The translations under genes were made by a program, and so were the position numbers. A DNA stretch of 64,000 nucleotides from assembly GCF_029023725.1 (NCBI RefSeq), contig NZ_CP119075.1, positions 305,501-369,500 of the forward strand. The letters are read 5' to 3'. Under the pieces are notes generated by a model, which was not told the DNA's origin, did no database searches, and saw nothing but the letters and a program-made list of their open reading frames with translations. This document shows, in pieces, positions 54,102 through 62,402 of the stretch. Each line of letters starts with the position of its first letter. Position 1 is the first letter of the stretch. The stretch comes from Synoicihabitans lomoniglobus. GTDB lineage: Bacteria; Verrucomicrobiota; Verrucomicrobiia; Opitutales; Opitutaceae.

Positions 54102-56264
54102 TTAGAATTTATACGCGAGCGTGAGCAGGAGATTTCGCGGTTCGCCGTAGTTGGGGTAGTCGAGGTTGGCGAGGTAGGTTTCATCGAGGGCGTTTTTGGC
54201 ACTGAGGGTGACGCCAAGGTGCTCGTTGATCTGGTAGTTGACGTGCAGGTTCACCAGCGCGTAGGCGTCCTGATGAGTGGCGGCGATGTCACCGGTCGGC
54301 AGGGCGAGGGTGCCGGTGATCTCGCTTTGCCACGTCAGGCCGGCACCCACCGCGAGGCGGCTCCAGGCCCCGGGGAATTGGTAGTGGGTCGAGAGCTGCA
54401 CGAGATGATCGGGCAGGTTGGCGTAGATCAGATCGCCGGTGTGGCGGTTGGTGTCGTTATAGGTGTATCCAAAAATCACCGACCAGTCGCGGGTGACGAG
54501 TCCGGAGAGTTGGAACTCGACGCCCTGGGTTTCGGTGCCGTCGACGCCAACGTAGCGCGGGTCGGGCGAGTTGGCGTAGTCGGGGTGCACCACGGCGTAG
54601 TTGTCCTGACCGGTCTGGAAAACGGCGGCGGTGAAGGTGGCCCGGTCCTGAGCGAAGCGCGCCTTGACGCCGGCCTCGAGGTTGTAGCCATCGAGCGGAT
54701 CGAGGTAGTGATCATTTACGCCGAGATAAGTCTGCGGCTCGAAGATTTTGGTGTAGCTGGCGTAGGCGGTGAAGCCGGCGGGAAAGTCGTAGGTGAATCC
54801 CACATACGGCGTGAACTCATGGTCGATTTCGAAGGCGGAGTTGACGGTGGTGCCGCCGCTGCCGTCGCGATCGAAGTCCTCGGTTTGCCAGCGGGTGACC
54901 CGGCCACCGAGGAGGGCGGAAAATTCCTCGGTGAGGCGCAGACGGAGGGAGGAATAGAACCCGAGCTGTTCGTTGGCCACATGGTTGGAACCGGGCAGCA
55001 TGGTCACCGCCATCTCGGGAGCTGAGCCGTCCCAGGTATAGAAGTTGGGAATCTCGTAGTTCCACGGAGCGAACGCGAAGGTGCGGTTGTGGTTGGGATA
55101 GTTGGCCGCGTAGTCGGAGTAGCTCGCGCCCACGACGAGATCGTGGTCCCGGCCGAAGGCGGGGAATGTGCCATTGAGATAGAGATCGACGCTGTCGCGC
55201 TCGTCCTCGCTCTCCCAATAGTAGCCGCTGATGATGACCCCGGAGCCGTCGGACTTGTCGAGGAAACTGCCGGCGTAGGGATTGGCGTAGACGCTCTTGC
55301 TCTCCTCCGCTCCCTCGGTGTGGTTGAAGGCGGCGGTCAGTTGCCAGTCGGCGGCAAATTTGTGCTGCAGGTTGGTGAAGAAGGTGCCGGATTCGCGCTG
55401 CCAGTAGGCCCAGTTGGTGGCGAAGTTGGTATGGCGGGGCAGATTCGAAGGAGTGCCGTCGATGGCGAGTGGGGGGATGGTGCCCCAGACCGAAGCCGTG
55501 GGTTCGTTGTCCTGTTTCTGATAGCCCACCGTGAGGGTGGTGTCGGCGGTCAGATCCGCGGCCACGCTGGCGAGAAAGGCGGTCTTCTCCTCATGATAAC
55601 GGTCGCGAAAGCTGTCGCGGTCGGTGTAGGACGCGACGAAGCGACTGCGCACGCGACCGTCGGCGGTGAGGGGCGTGTTCACATCGATCTGGCCGCGGTA
55701 GTAATCCCAGGAACCGACGGTCGCAAAAACCGAGGCGGCAAAGTCCTTGGTCGGCGCCTTGCGGATAAAGTTGATGGTGCCCGAAGGTTCGCCGCTGCCG
55801 CTGAACAAGCCGTTTGCACCGCGGAGGATTTCGACCCGCTCGTAGAGGGCGGTGTCGTATTCCTGATTCGTGTCAGTGCTGAAGGTCGGGATCCCGTCGA
55901 CCTGGAAGTCGGTGATTTGGAAACCGCGCGAGAAGTAGAGAGGCCGTTGGGTGTCGTAGAGCGACACGTTCACGCCGGTGACGTTGCGCATGACATCGTC
56001 CATGCTGAACATCGATTCACGCTCGAGCCGGGCGGAGTCGATGAGACTGATGGTTTGCGGCGTCTCCAGATCGGTAAGCGGGAGCCGAGTGGCCACGTTG
56101 ACGATGTCGATGCGGTCGCCGAAGACGGTGAAGTTGGCGAGCTTCACGACGTCGTCGGCGGACTCTGCCGCGGGTGAGGTGGATTGACCCGAAGCGGTCA
56201 ATCCGAGAGTGCAGACGGCGAGAGACGCCAGCGTTGCTCGCAGAAAATTACGGGTGGTTTTCAT
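54102..56264 (-). CDS. TonB-dependent siderophore receptor
   Basis: The start chosen is ATG 56264 (MKTTRNFLRATLASLAV), giving a signal peptide and 720 residues; the longer frame reading from 56294 would cover the Fur-like site. The plug has TDLETPQTISLIDSARLERE and MDDVMRNVTGVNVSLYDTQR, then ALYERVEILRGANGLFSGSG and EPSGTINFIRKAPT, typical of ferric-siderophore receptors of the FhuE/FpvA type. The barrel ends NLLLTLAYKF. Its ligand is probably a hydroxamate-type chelate, but that is a guess from family pattern. Confidence 0.92.
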   Translation of the reverse strand: MKTTRNFLRATLASLAVCTLGLTASGQSTSPAAESADDVVKLANFTVFGDRIDIVNVATRLPLTDLETPQTISLIDSARLERESMFSMDDVMRNVTGVNVSLYDTQRPLYFSRGFQITDFQVDGIPTFSTDTNQEYDTALYERVEILRGANGLFSGSGEPSGTINFIRKAPTKDFAASVFATVGSWDYYRGQIDVNTPLTADGRVRSRFVASYTDRDSFRDRYHEEKTAFLASVAADLTADTTLTVGYQKQDNEPTASVWGTIPPLAIDGTPSNLPRHTNFATNWAYWQRESGTFFTNLQHKFAADWQLTAAFNHTEGAEESKSVYANPYAGSFLDKSDGSGVIISGYYWESEDERDSVDLYLNGTFPAFGRDHDLVVGASYSDYAANYPNHNRTFAFAPWNYEIPNFYTWDGSAPEMAVTMLPGSNHVANEQLGFYSSLRLRLTEEFSALLGGRVTRWQTEDFDRDGSGGTTVNSAFEIDHEFTPYVGFTYDFPAGFTAYASYTKIFEPQTYLGVNDHYLDPLDGYNLEAGVKARFAQDRATFTAAVFQTGQDNYAVVHPDYANSPDPRYVGVDGTETQGVEFQLSGLVTRDWSVIFGYTYNDTNRHTGDLIYANLPDHLVQLSTHYQFPGAWSRLAVGAGLTWQSEITGTLALPTGDIAATHQDAYALVNLHVNYQINEHLGVTLSAKNALDETYLANLDYPNYGEPRNLLLTLAYKF

Positions 56265-56278
56265 CGAAATAAAAGGAT

Positions 56279-56293
56279 TGGGACTCAGTCTCA
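56279..56293. promoter_or_regulatory. Fur-box-like 7-1-7 palindrome upstream of the siderophore receptor gene
   Basis: The minus-strand reading TGAGACT-G-AGTCCCA differs from a perfect TGAGACTNAGTCTCA palindrome by one base. It ends 15 bases before the chosen start codon. Shares 14 identical bases with the site at 52848-52861. Confidence 0.62.
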
Positions 56294-56340
56294 TAAAGTT
56301 TGCAAAAAAAGGGCGAAGGGAGGCGGTGAAGGGGAGCGGT

Positions 56341-57399
56341 TTAGGTGAGCAAGCCGTCGAAGGCGCTGGTGCGCACTTCGGATCCAGCGAGGCGGGAACG
56401 GCCGGGGGGCAGAAACCAGCAGGCGGCGAGTTGGTGCGACTCGGCGAGATCGCGACCTAGGTCCGGGCCGAGCAGATGCAGAGCGGTGGCCCAGACATCG
56501 GCGTCGATGCAGGCCGGGGCGAGCACGGTGACAATGGTTTCGGTGGCGGGGGACGCCGGGTCGGGGGCGACCCGGGGCACGATGTGGCCAACGCGGCCGG
56601 AGGGATGATTGAAAAAGTGATGCGTGTTGCCGGAAGTGGCGACGGCGTGGTCAAACAACGCCGCGACGGTTTCGGGCGCACCGCTCACGGGGTCGAGCGC
56701 ACACCACCACGGTTGGCCGTCGGCTTTGCAGCCGCGCCCGCGGGCGTCGCCGCCAATTTCGATGAAATGATTCGTCCAGCCGACGCGGTGCAGGGCGTCG
56801 GATGCGAGGTCGACGGCATAACCTTTGGCAATCGAACACAGATCGAGACGCACGCCGCCCGGTTGGCGGACGGTGTGGGTCGTGGGGTTGAAATCGAGTC
56901 GGTCGAACCCGGCGGCGTGTCGGGCCGCCTTCACCGTGGGATGATCGGGATCGTGGCGACGGCTGGGATCAGTCGGGCCGAAGCCGAGCAGATCGATCAC
57001 GGTGCCGAGCGAAGGATCGTAGGCACCGTCGGTAAGGCGGGCGACGGCCAGCGCGCGGTCGAGGACCAGACTGGTTTCCCGAGCGAGCGTCACGCGGGCA
57101 CCGGCGGGGGCGGCGGCAAACCGGCCGAGGTCGGACGACGTTTCCCAAGGACTCATCAATGCGACCACGCGATCCAAGGCGGTGGTGATCACCCCGCGGG
57201 CGTCGGCTTTGTCGTCGGTCGTGTTCGAGGGGCGAGCGATCACGCGGGCGCGCCAATGCGTGCCCATGGTTTCGCCGGTGAGGGACCAAACGGGCAGGCC
57301 GAGCGCACCGCGACCGAGCTGCCGCGCAGGCGGCAGTTGAGGCGGGATGAGCACTCGTCGAGGGGCGGCCTCGATGGCATTGGTCCCGGCGGCACTCAC
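56341..57399 (-). CDS. apbE: ApbE-type FAD:protein FMN transferase
   Basis: The GTG at 57399 overlaps the upstream stop as GTGA and gives 352 residues. ApbE motifs are present: GETMGTHWRARV near 45, DPSLGTVIDLLGFGP, LDLCSIAKGYAVDLASDAL, FIEIGGDARGRG, ATSGNTHHFF, and a C-terminal DADVWATALHLLG at the Mg site. It transfers FMN from FAD to a threonine of target proteins. No signal peptide is visible, which is unusual for an enzyme whose usual targets are extracytosolic. Targets are probably encoded in the same operon (DUF2271). Confidence 0.93.
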   Translation of the reverse strand: MSAAGTNAIEAAPRRVLIPPQLPPARQLGRGALGLPVWSLTGETMGTHWRARVIARPSNTTDDKADARGVITTALDRVVALMSPWETSSDLGRFAAAPAGARVTLARETSLVLDRALAVARLTDGAYDPSLGTVIDLLGFGPTDPSRRHDPDHPTVKAARHAAGFDRLDFNPTTHTVRQPGGVRLDLCSIAKGYAVDLASDALHRVGWTNHFIEIGGDARGRGCKADGQPWWCALDPVSGAPETVAALFDHAVATSGNTHHFFNHPSGRVGHIVPRVAPDPASPATETIVTVLAPACIDADVWATALHLLGPDLGRDLAESHQLAACWFLPPGRSRLAGSEVRTSAFDGLLT

Positions 57400-58202
57400 T
57401 GGGGCAGGACCTCCAAGGTGAGCGAATAAGCGGTGCCGCGGCGCAGGGGATGACCCTGGAACTCGCCGGGAGATTGGCTGGTGTTGGTGTTGAGCCAAAA
57501 CCGTCCCGGGGCGGGCCACTCGATGTGGATCAAGCCCTCGGCATCGCTCGTGACCACGAGTTCGTCGACGGAGTCACGGAAGCGGTCGTTGCCTTGCACG
57601 ATCGTGATCTCGGCCCCGGCATGGGGCTCGCCATCAAGGAGGACGCGGAAGGTCGCCGTTTCGCCGAAATAGAGGTCGTTGGGATGGGTGAGGAATTCGA
57701 ACTCGATGCCGGTGTTGCTCGGAGCCAATGGGGTGGGAGCGCCACAGGTTACGATGGTCTCAACTCGGGTGATGTAGTGCGCGAGGGCGACCTCGTTGAG
57801 CCCGGTCAAGTCCTTGGCGGCGATCTCGTCGGGGGAGCCGCGCAGGGCGCGGGGCTCGCCGTCCTCTTGCCATCGCACGAACATCATATTGTTGAGCGTG
57901 GTGATGCGATAGGTGCCCGACTGGTCGAGTTGTAGTTCAAACGAGCAGCGGATCTTGCCCTCGGCCGGACTGAGCAGTTCGAGCAACGACCCGTCGGGCG
58001 CGGTGGCGGTGGTGGCGGCCAAGGGAATCGCGACGTGGTTGGGAAAGAACAGGTCGTTGGAGACAGCGCCTTCGACGGAAATCCGTTGTCCCTCTCCGGA
58101 CAGCACTGTGCCCGATGCAAGCAACCACTGGCGGTGGGCATGCAGGGAAGGGGAGAGCGCGATCAACCCGGTAACGATGGCGAGGGTGGAGCGGATTTTC
58201 AT
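57396..58202 (-). CDS. Secreted DUF4198 protein (first of a tandem pair)
   Basis: This 268-residue periplasmic protein has a signal peptide (about 1-22, ending LHA), then HRQWLLASGTVLSGEGQ and VEGAVSNDLFFPNH, the N-terminal block of DUF4198, and FEFLTHPNDLYFGETATFRVL near 178, with a Pro/Gly-rich C-terminal beta sandwich (HIEWPAPGRFWLNTN). Members occur in metal-uptake loci. The conserved histidines after the signal peptide could bind a metal, which is inference. Neighbour of ApbE and a closely similar DUF4198 gene. Confidence 0.85.
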   Translation of the reverse strand: MKIRSTLAIVTGLIALSPSLHAHRQWLLASGTVLSGEGQRISVEGAVSNDLFFPNHVAIPLAATTATAPDGSLLELLSPAEGKIRCSFELQLDQSGTYRITTLNNMMFVRWQEDGEPRALRGSPDEIAAKDLTGLNEVALAHYITRVETIVTCGAPTPLAPSNTGIEFEFLTHPNDLYFGETATFRVLLDGEPHAGAEITIVQGNDRFRDSVDELVVTSDAEGLIHIEWPAPGRFWLNTNTSQSPGEFQGHPLRRGTAYSLTLEVLPQ

Positions 58203-58248
58203 GATGGAGGTGGGTCGGGGAGGGGATGGCGAGGGACGTTGACGGAAC

Positions 58249-59109
58249 CTATTCCGGCAGCACTTCGAGGATCAGAATATAGGTGGAGGTTTTTTCGCTC
58301 GGCACGCCGTGCGCTTCGCCGTGGGAGGAGACCGATGCCTCGATCCAGTAGCGACCCGGGGCGGGCCAGTTGACGGTCACGATGCCGTCTTTATCGGCGG
58401 TAAAAATCGCCTCACCCGGATCATTGCGGAAGCGATCATTGCCAGCGACGACGGTCATTTCGCCTTCAGTGGCGGGTTGGCCATCGACGAGCAGACGGAA
58501 GGTGGCGGCCTCGCCAAAGTAGAGGTCGTTGGGGTGGGTGAGGAACTCGATGTCGAAGCCCTCGCCAGTGGGTTCCAGCACCTTGGTGGTGGGACTGCCG
58601 CAAGTGACAAACGTGACGAGACGACGGCCTCCGCGTTCTTGCAATTTGAAGCCGGGCTTGGCGGCCATGCCCTCGGTCACGAGTGATTCCGGGGTGCCGC
58701 GCCAGCGCTGGGGCTGGCCGTTGTCGTCCCAGGAACCGAAGAGCGTGTCGCCACCGCCCATGCCGCCGGGGCCGCGGCGGCGGCCGGAGGACACGATGGA
58801 GAGCGCGTAGGTGCCCGGCTTGTTCAATTGCAGTTCGAAGGAACTACGGATCTCCCCGGCGATGGCGTTTTGAATCTCGACGGGTTCACCGTCGGGATCG
58901 GCGACGGCGATCGATTCGAGCCGGATGGGCCGATGGTTCGGGAAAAACAGATTATTGGATACAGCGCCTTCGACCGAGACCCATTGACCCTCGCCGGAGA
59001 GCACGGTCGTCGATGGCAGCAACCACTGGCGATGGGCGTGAGAGAAAGGCACGCAGAAGGCACCAAAAGTGAGCGCAGCGGCGAGAAGCGTGGAGCGGGA
59101 ACGTTTCAT
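58249..59109 (-). CDS. Secreted DUF4198 protein (second of a tandem pair)
   Basis: This 286-residue paralog of the downstream gene has the same order: signal peptide (LLAAALTFGAFCVPFSHA), HRQWLLPSTTVLSGEGQWVS, VEGAVSNNLFFPNH, FDIEFLTHPNDLYFGEAATF and VNWPAPGRYWIEASV. It differs by a glycine/arginine-rich insertion (SGRRRGPGGMGGGDTLFG near 128-145). The near-identical N-terminal blocks and tandem position indicate duplication. Confidence 0.85.
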   Translation of the reverse strand: MKRSRSTLLAAALTFGAFCVPFSHAHRQWLLPSTTVLSGEGQWVSVEGAVSNNLFFPNHRPIRLESIAVADPDGEPVEIQNAIAGEIRSSFELQLNKPGTYALSIVSSGRRRGPGGMGGGDTLFGSWDDNGQPQRWRGTPESLVTEGMAAKPGFKLQERGGRRLVTFVTCGSPTTKVLEPTGEGFDIEFLTHPNDLYFGEAATFRLLVDGQPATEGEMTVVAGNDRFRNDPGEAIFTADKDGIVTVNWPAPGRYWIEASVSSHGEAHGVPSEKTSTYILILEVLPE

Positions 59110-59130
59110 GATACGAAGGAGAGCAGTGAA

Positions 59131-59670
59131 TCAGGGTTGTGAGATGCGTAGCGTGATGTTGCCGAGCTCGGACTTACCGGCGGCGGACGCTTCGACGGAC
59201 TGGTTTGCGCCCCAGGCGAAAGGCACGCGCACGAGCTCGCGGCCGCCGACTTCGCGTGACGCTTCGACGACCAGCACGTAGTTGCCGGCGGGCAGCTCGC
59301 TGAGAGCGGGGGCGGAGGTGGCGACGGTGATATCGTGGGTGCCGACCGGCAGAGTCGGACCGCTCACGCCATCGAGAGGTAGGTCGAGTTCGCGGCCGGA
59401 CTTGCGCCACCATTGACGCAGATCCTTCAGCCACGTCTCGCCCTCGTTGTCGGCCATCTCGACGTCATACTTTACCGCGACGTTGGCGGCGAATGCGCGC
59501 TTGGGGGTCTCGATCCACACAGCGACATACGGCCGGTGATATTCGGCGACGTTGAGCTGAGGGATCTCGATCGAGGCGGTCAGTTCGCCGGCTCCGGCCG
59601 AGGCGACGGAAGCCACGGACGTCAGACCGGGAACGAGGCGAGTGAGAGTGGAACGAAGGGAGGGAGGCAT
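59131..59670 (-). CDS. Secreted DUF2271 protein with flavinylation-like motif
   Basis: This 179-residue protein has a short signal-like N-terminus (about 1-27, ending SAGAG) and the DUF2271 body: VAVWIETPKRAFAANVAV, then WLKDLRQWWRKSGRELDL near 80-97. At D100-T106 is DGVSGPT, one residue from the D-G-x-S-G-A-T type motif that ApbE modifies on its threonine. The C-terminal strand pattern includes GNYVLVVEASREVGGRELV. The operon contains ApbE, so it is the likely FMN acceptor; this is inferred. Confidence 0.8.
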   Translation of the reverse strand: MPPSLRSTLTRLVPGLTSVASVASAGAGELTASIEIPQLNVAEYHRPYVAVWIETPKRAFAANVAVKYDVEMADNEGETWLKDLRQWWRKSGRELDLPLDGVSGPTLPVGTHDITVATSAPALSELPAGNYVLVVEASREVGGRELVRVPFAWGANQSVEASAAGKSELGNITLRISQP

Positions 59671-59679
59671 GAGAATTAA

Positions 59680-60360
59680 TCAGGTGTGCACGAAGATGAT
59701 CAGGACGAGCACCGGCAGCGCCACGCCAGCGACGACGATGGGCCAGGTGGAGGGCCGCCGACGGGCGTGCACGACCAGCAGGGCCAAGCCGGTGAGGCAG
59801 AAAATTACGGAGGCGACCGAGAAGACATCCATGAACAGGATCCACTCGAAGCCGGTGTCGCGGCCTTTGTGCAGGTCGTTCAGGTAGGCGATCCAACCGC
59901 GCCGGGTGACCTCGAGTTCGACCTCGCCGGACAGCCGGTCGATGCTCAGCCAGCCATCGCCCCCGGGGCGGGGGAGATCGACGTAGATGTCGACGGGGGA
60001 CCATTCGTAACTGCGACCGCCCACGCGGGCGTCGAGCTCGGTGTCGAGCCATTGACGCACCTCGCGCGGCAGGGGTTGGCGGGAATCATCGACCTCGTCG
60101 TCGGCGGGGGTGATGAGATCCAACAACGCGGGCGGCAACGTGGCGGTCGCCGGCGTGACGACCGGTTGCGCGGCGATGCTGCCGGCGTGGTTGAGCGTGA
60201 TGCCGGTGACGGCAAAGAACAGCATGGACGCCAGGCAGATCGCGCTGCTGATCCAATGCCACGCGTAGAACTGTTTCGTCCACCACGCCCGCCGCGCGCT
60301 GCGCGAGCGCGGCGCGGGAGTCGGAGCGTCATCGGAGGATGAGGTGGAGGAGGACTTCAC
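59680..60360 (-). CDS. PepSY-associated membrane-helix protein (short type)
   Basis: The 226-residue protein has an N-terminal Ser/Asp/Pro-rich cytoplasmic part, then helix 1 (WISSAICLASMLFFAVTGITLNH, residues ~36-58), a periplasmic domain (WSPVDIYVDLPRPGGDGW, then EVTRRGWIAYLNDLHKGRD) and two C-terminal helices near 172-195 and 207-224. Histidines at the membrane border (FYAWHW, LNHAG, LNDLHKG) could ligate haem. It sits nine bases upstream of the DUF2271 gene, a pairing often seen in ApbE-linked loci. Confidence 0.82.
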   Translation of the reverse strand: MKSSSTSSSDDAPTPAPRSRSARRAWWTKQFYAWHWISSAICLASMLFFAVTGITLNHAGSIAAQPVVTPATATLPPALLDLITPADDEVDDSRQPLPREVRQWLDTELDARVGGRSYEWSPVDIYVDLPRPGGDGWLSIDRLSGEVELEVTRRGWIAYLNDLHKGRDTGFEWILFMDVFSVASVIFCLTGLALLVVHARRRPSTWPIVVAGVALPVLVLIIFVHT

Positions 60361-60396
60361 GGAATGAGACGAAGGAGGTGGCGGCGGCGAGAGGCG

Positions 60397-62394
60397 TCAG
60401 AACTTGAACGAAGCGCTCAGGCGGAAGTCACGACCGGCGGCGGGCAGACCGGCGATGCGTTGGAGTTGGCTGTTGTAGCCGGCCGTGGCTTGGTCGGTGT
60501 AGGCGATGTCGAAGAGGTTGTGCACCGAAGCGACCAAGGTGAGGCGATCGTGGGGTCGCCATTCCGCGAACACGCCGTGGATGTCGTAGCCGTCCTTGGC
60601 TGGGAGACCGGCGGGCACCTCGTCGAAGCTTTCCACCAGATCGATGTTCCAGCCGAGACGAACCGGCACGTCGTTGAAGGTATAGTCGAACGCCGCCGTC
60701 CAGGCGCGACCGTAGGCCGAGCCGAGACCGAAGCTCACGTCGGTGAGAGGCGAACCATTGAGTTCAGGATCGGACTGGCTGACGGCGAGGGAAGCGTTGA
60801 AACCACCCCAGCGAGCGGCGGCACTGAGGTCGTAGCCGTCGACCTTGAGCTTGCCACCGTTGCCACGGAGGCCGGGCTCGTTGAGGCTGGAGTTGACGAT
60901 GACGTCGTCGATTTCCTGGCGGTAAACGGTGGCGGCAAAGGTGAACACGCCGTGGGTGTAGCTCAGGCCAAATTCGCCGTTGGTCGCTTGTTCGCCGTCG
61001 ATGTCGCTGGCGTTGGTGATGGTGCCCTCGTTGGCGGTGATGGCGTCGATCACGGTGGGACCGCGGTAGGCCAGACCGTAGGAGGCGTTGAGGCTGAAGC
61101 CCTCGCCGAGATCGACGGCCACGCCGAGGGAGGGACTGATGCCTGTATCCGAGTAGTTGTTACCGTCTTTGTCTTCGTAGTCGTAGCTGTCGAAGCGGGC
61201 GCCGAGAGCGACTTCGACGGCATCGGTGGCTTGCCAAAGATCCTGCACGTAGGCCCCGAAGATGTTCACCGTTTCATCGGGAATGGTGACGTAGTTGAGC
61301 GGGCGGGCGAAGCCGGTGATGGAGCCGCCGCCGGTGAATTCGAGCGTGTCGTCGCGGTAGTCGGCCCCGTAGGTGACGCGGTGGGTGCCTCCGGCGTAGG
61401 TGTCGGCGTAGCGGACGTCGAGTCCGACGCTGGCGTAACCCATGTTGTATTGCCCGGCGCGATCGGTGGTGTTGTCGGAGAAGTAGGCGACGGCGCTGAG
61501 GCCGTGGTCCTCATCATTGATCGACTGGGTGTAGCTGGCGGTGACGGTGTCGCGGCCGAACGTCATGTCGACGGGGATATTGGGGGCGACAGGGTGATTG
61601 AAGTAGCCGAAGAAGTTGGGCCGATGGCGGAAGGTGCCTTCGTCTTCAATCGATTCGAAACTGAGGGTGAACGTGTGGGCGCCATCATCGGACGTGGCGG
61701 TGCCTTTGACGAACGCGCGGGTTTGCTCGTGCGCCGAGTAATCGACAAGGGTGCCCTCGCCGGCGTCATAGTCGCCGATGTCGAGCCACGTGTAAGCGGC
61801 GAGCAACGTGACGTTGTCGCCGGCTCGTCCGTAGAGGGCGCCGGTGAGTTTCAGGCCGTCGCCATTGCTCAAGTAGGTCGCCTTGGTGAACGCGCCCGCG
61901 GTTTGGCCGGGAGCGAGGAAATCGTTGGCGTCCTTGGTGACAAAACGAATGGCACCGGCAAGCGCGCCGGGCCCTTGGAGGGCGCCGCCGGGGCCGGGCT
62001 CGACTTCGACGTATTTGAGCAACTCGGGCTCGACAGTGAATTGGCTTTGGTGATGGGAAAGGTAGCCGCCTTGAGGAGCGCCATCGATGGACACGTGGAG
62101 GAGTTTGTCCTCGATGCCGCGCACGTAGATTTTTTCGGCGACCCCGATTCCACCGCCGACGCGGACGGAGGGATCCTGGGAAAACACGTCCTCAAGATCG
62201 ACCGGTTGCAGGCGGTCGAGTTCGTCGGACGTGACGGTGATCAATTTTTGAGCGCCGAAGGCGTAGGTTTCACCCGTGACGATGACTGGCGCGAGATCGA
62301 CGATATCGTCCTCGCTGGGAGCGGTTGTTTGGGCGAAGGCCGCGCTGGGAGCGAGCGTAGCTAGAGCGGTGAAAAAATAGGGTTTCAGGTTCAT
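60397..62394 (-). CDS. TonB-dependent receptor (third)
   Basis: ATG 62394 (MNLKPYFFTALATLAPSAAF) gives 665 residues with a signal peptide of about 22. A plug domain follows (VDLEDVFSQDPSVRVGGGIG near 52-71, then YVEVEPGPGGALQGPGALAG), then a barrel ending in FRLSASFKF with terminal phenylalanine. An LAYRGP-x-VIDAI element in the barrel is reminiscent of the FRAP box of haem receptors, but the NPNL box is not clear. The ligand is unknown. It heads the DUF2271/DUF4198/ApbE genes and follows a PepSY gene by nine bases. Confidence 0.9.
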   Translation of the reverse strand: MNLKPYFFTALATLAPSAAFAQTTAPSEDDIVDLAPVIVTGETYAFGAQKLITVTSDELDRLQPVDLEDVFSQDPSVRVGGGIGVAEKIYVRGIEDKLLHVSIDGAPQGGYLSHHQSQFTVEPELLKYVEVEPGPGGALQGPGALAGAIRFVTKDANDFLAPGQTAGAFTKATYLSNGDGLKLTGALYGRAGDNVTLLAAYTWLDIGDYDAGEGTLVDYSAHEQTRAFVKGTATSDDGAHTFTLSFESIEDEGTFRHRPNFFGYFNHPVAPNIPVDMTFGRDTVTASYTQSINDEDHGLSAVAYFSDNTTDRAGQYNMGYASVGLDVRYADTYAGGTHRVTYGADYRDDTLEFTGGGSITGFARPLNYVTIPDETVNIFGAYVQDLWQATDAVEVALGARFDSYDYEDKDGNNYSDTGISPSLGVAVDLGEGFSLNASYGLAYRGPTVIDAITANEGTITNASDIDGEQATNGEFGLSYTHGVFTFAATVYRQEIDDVIVNSSLNEPGLRGNGGKLKVDGYDLSAAARWGGFNASLAVSQSDPELNGSPLTDVSFGLGSAYGRAWTAAFDYTFNDVPVRLGWNIDLVESFDEVPAGLPAKDGYDIHGVFAEWRPHDRLTLVASVHNLFDIAYTDQATAGYNSQLQRIAGLPAAGRDFRLSASFKF

Positions 62395-62402
62395 GGGAGA
62401 AA

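Noticed and set aside
60364..62364. Plus-strand open frame (666 codons) opposite the third TonB receptor
   Set aside because: Val/Gly/Glu-rich shadow of the receptor gene; no domain and no ribosome-binding site.
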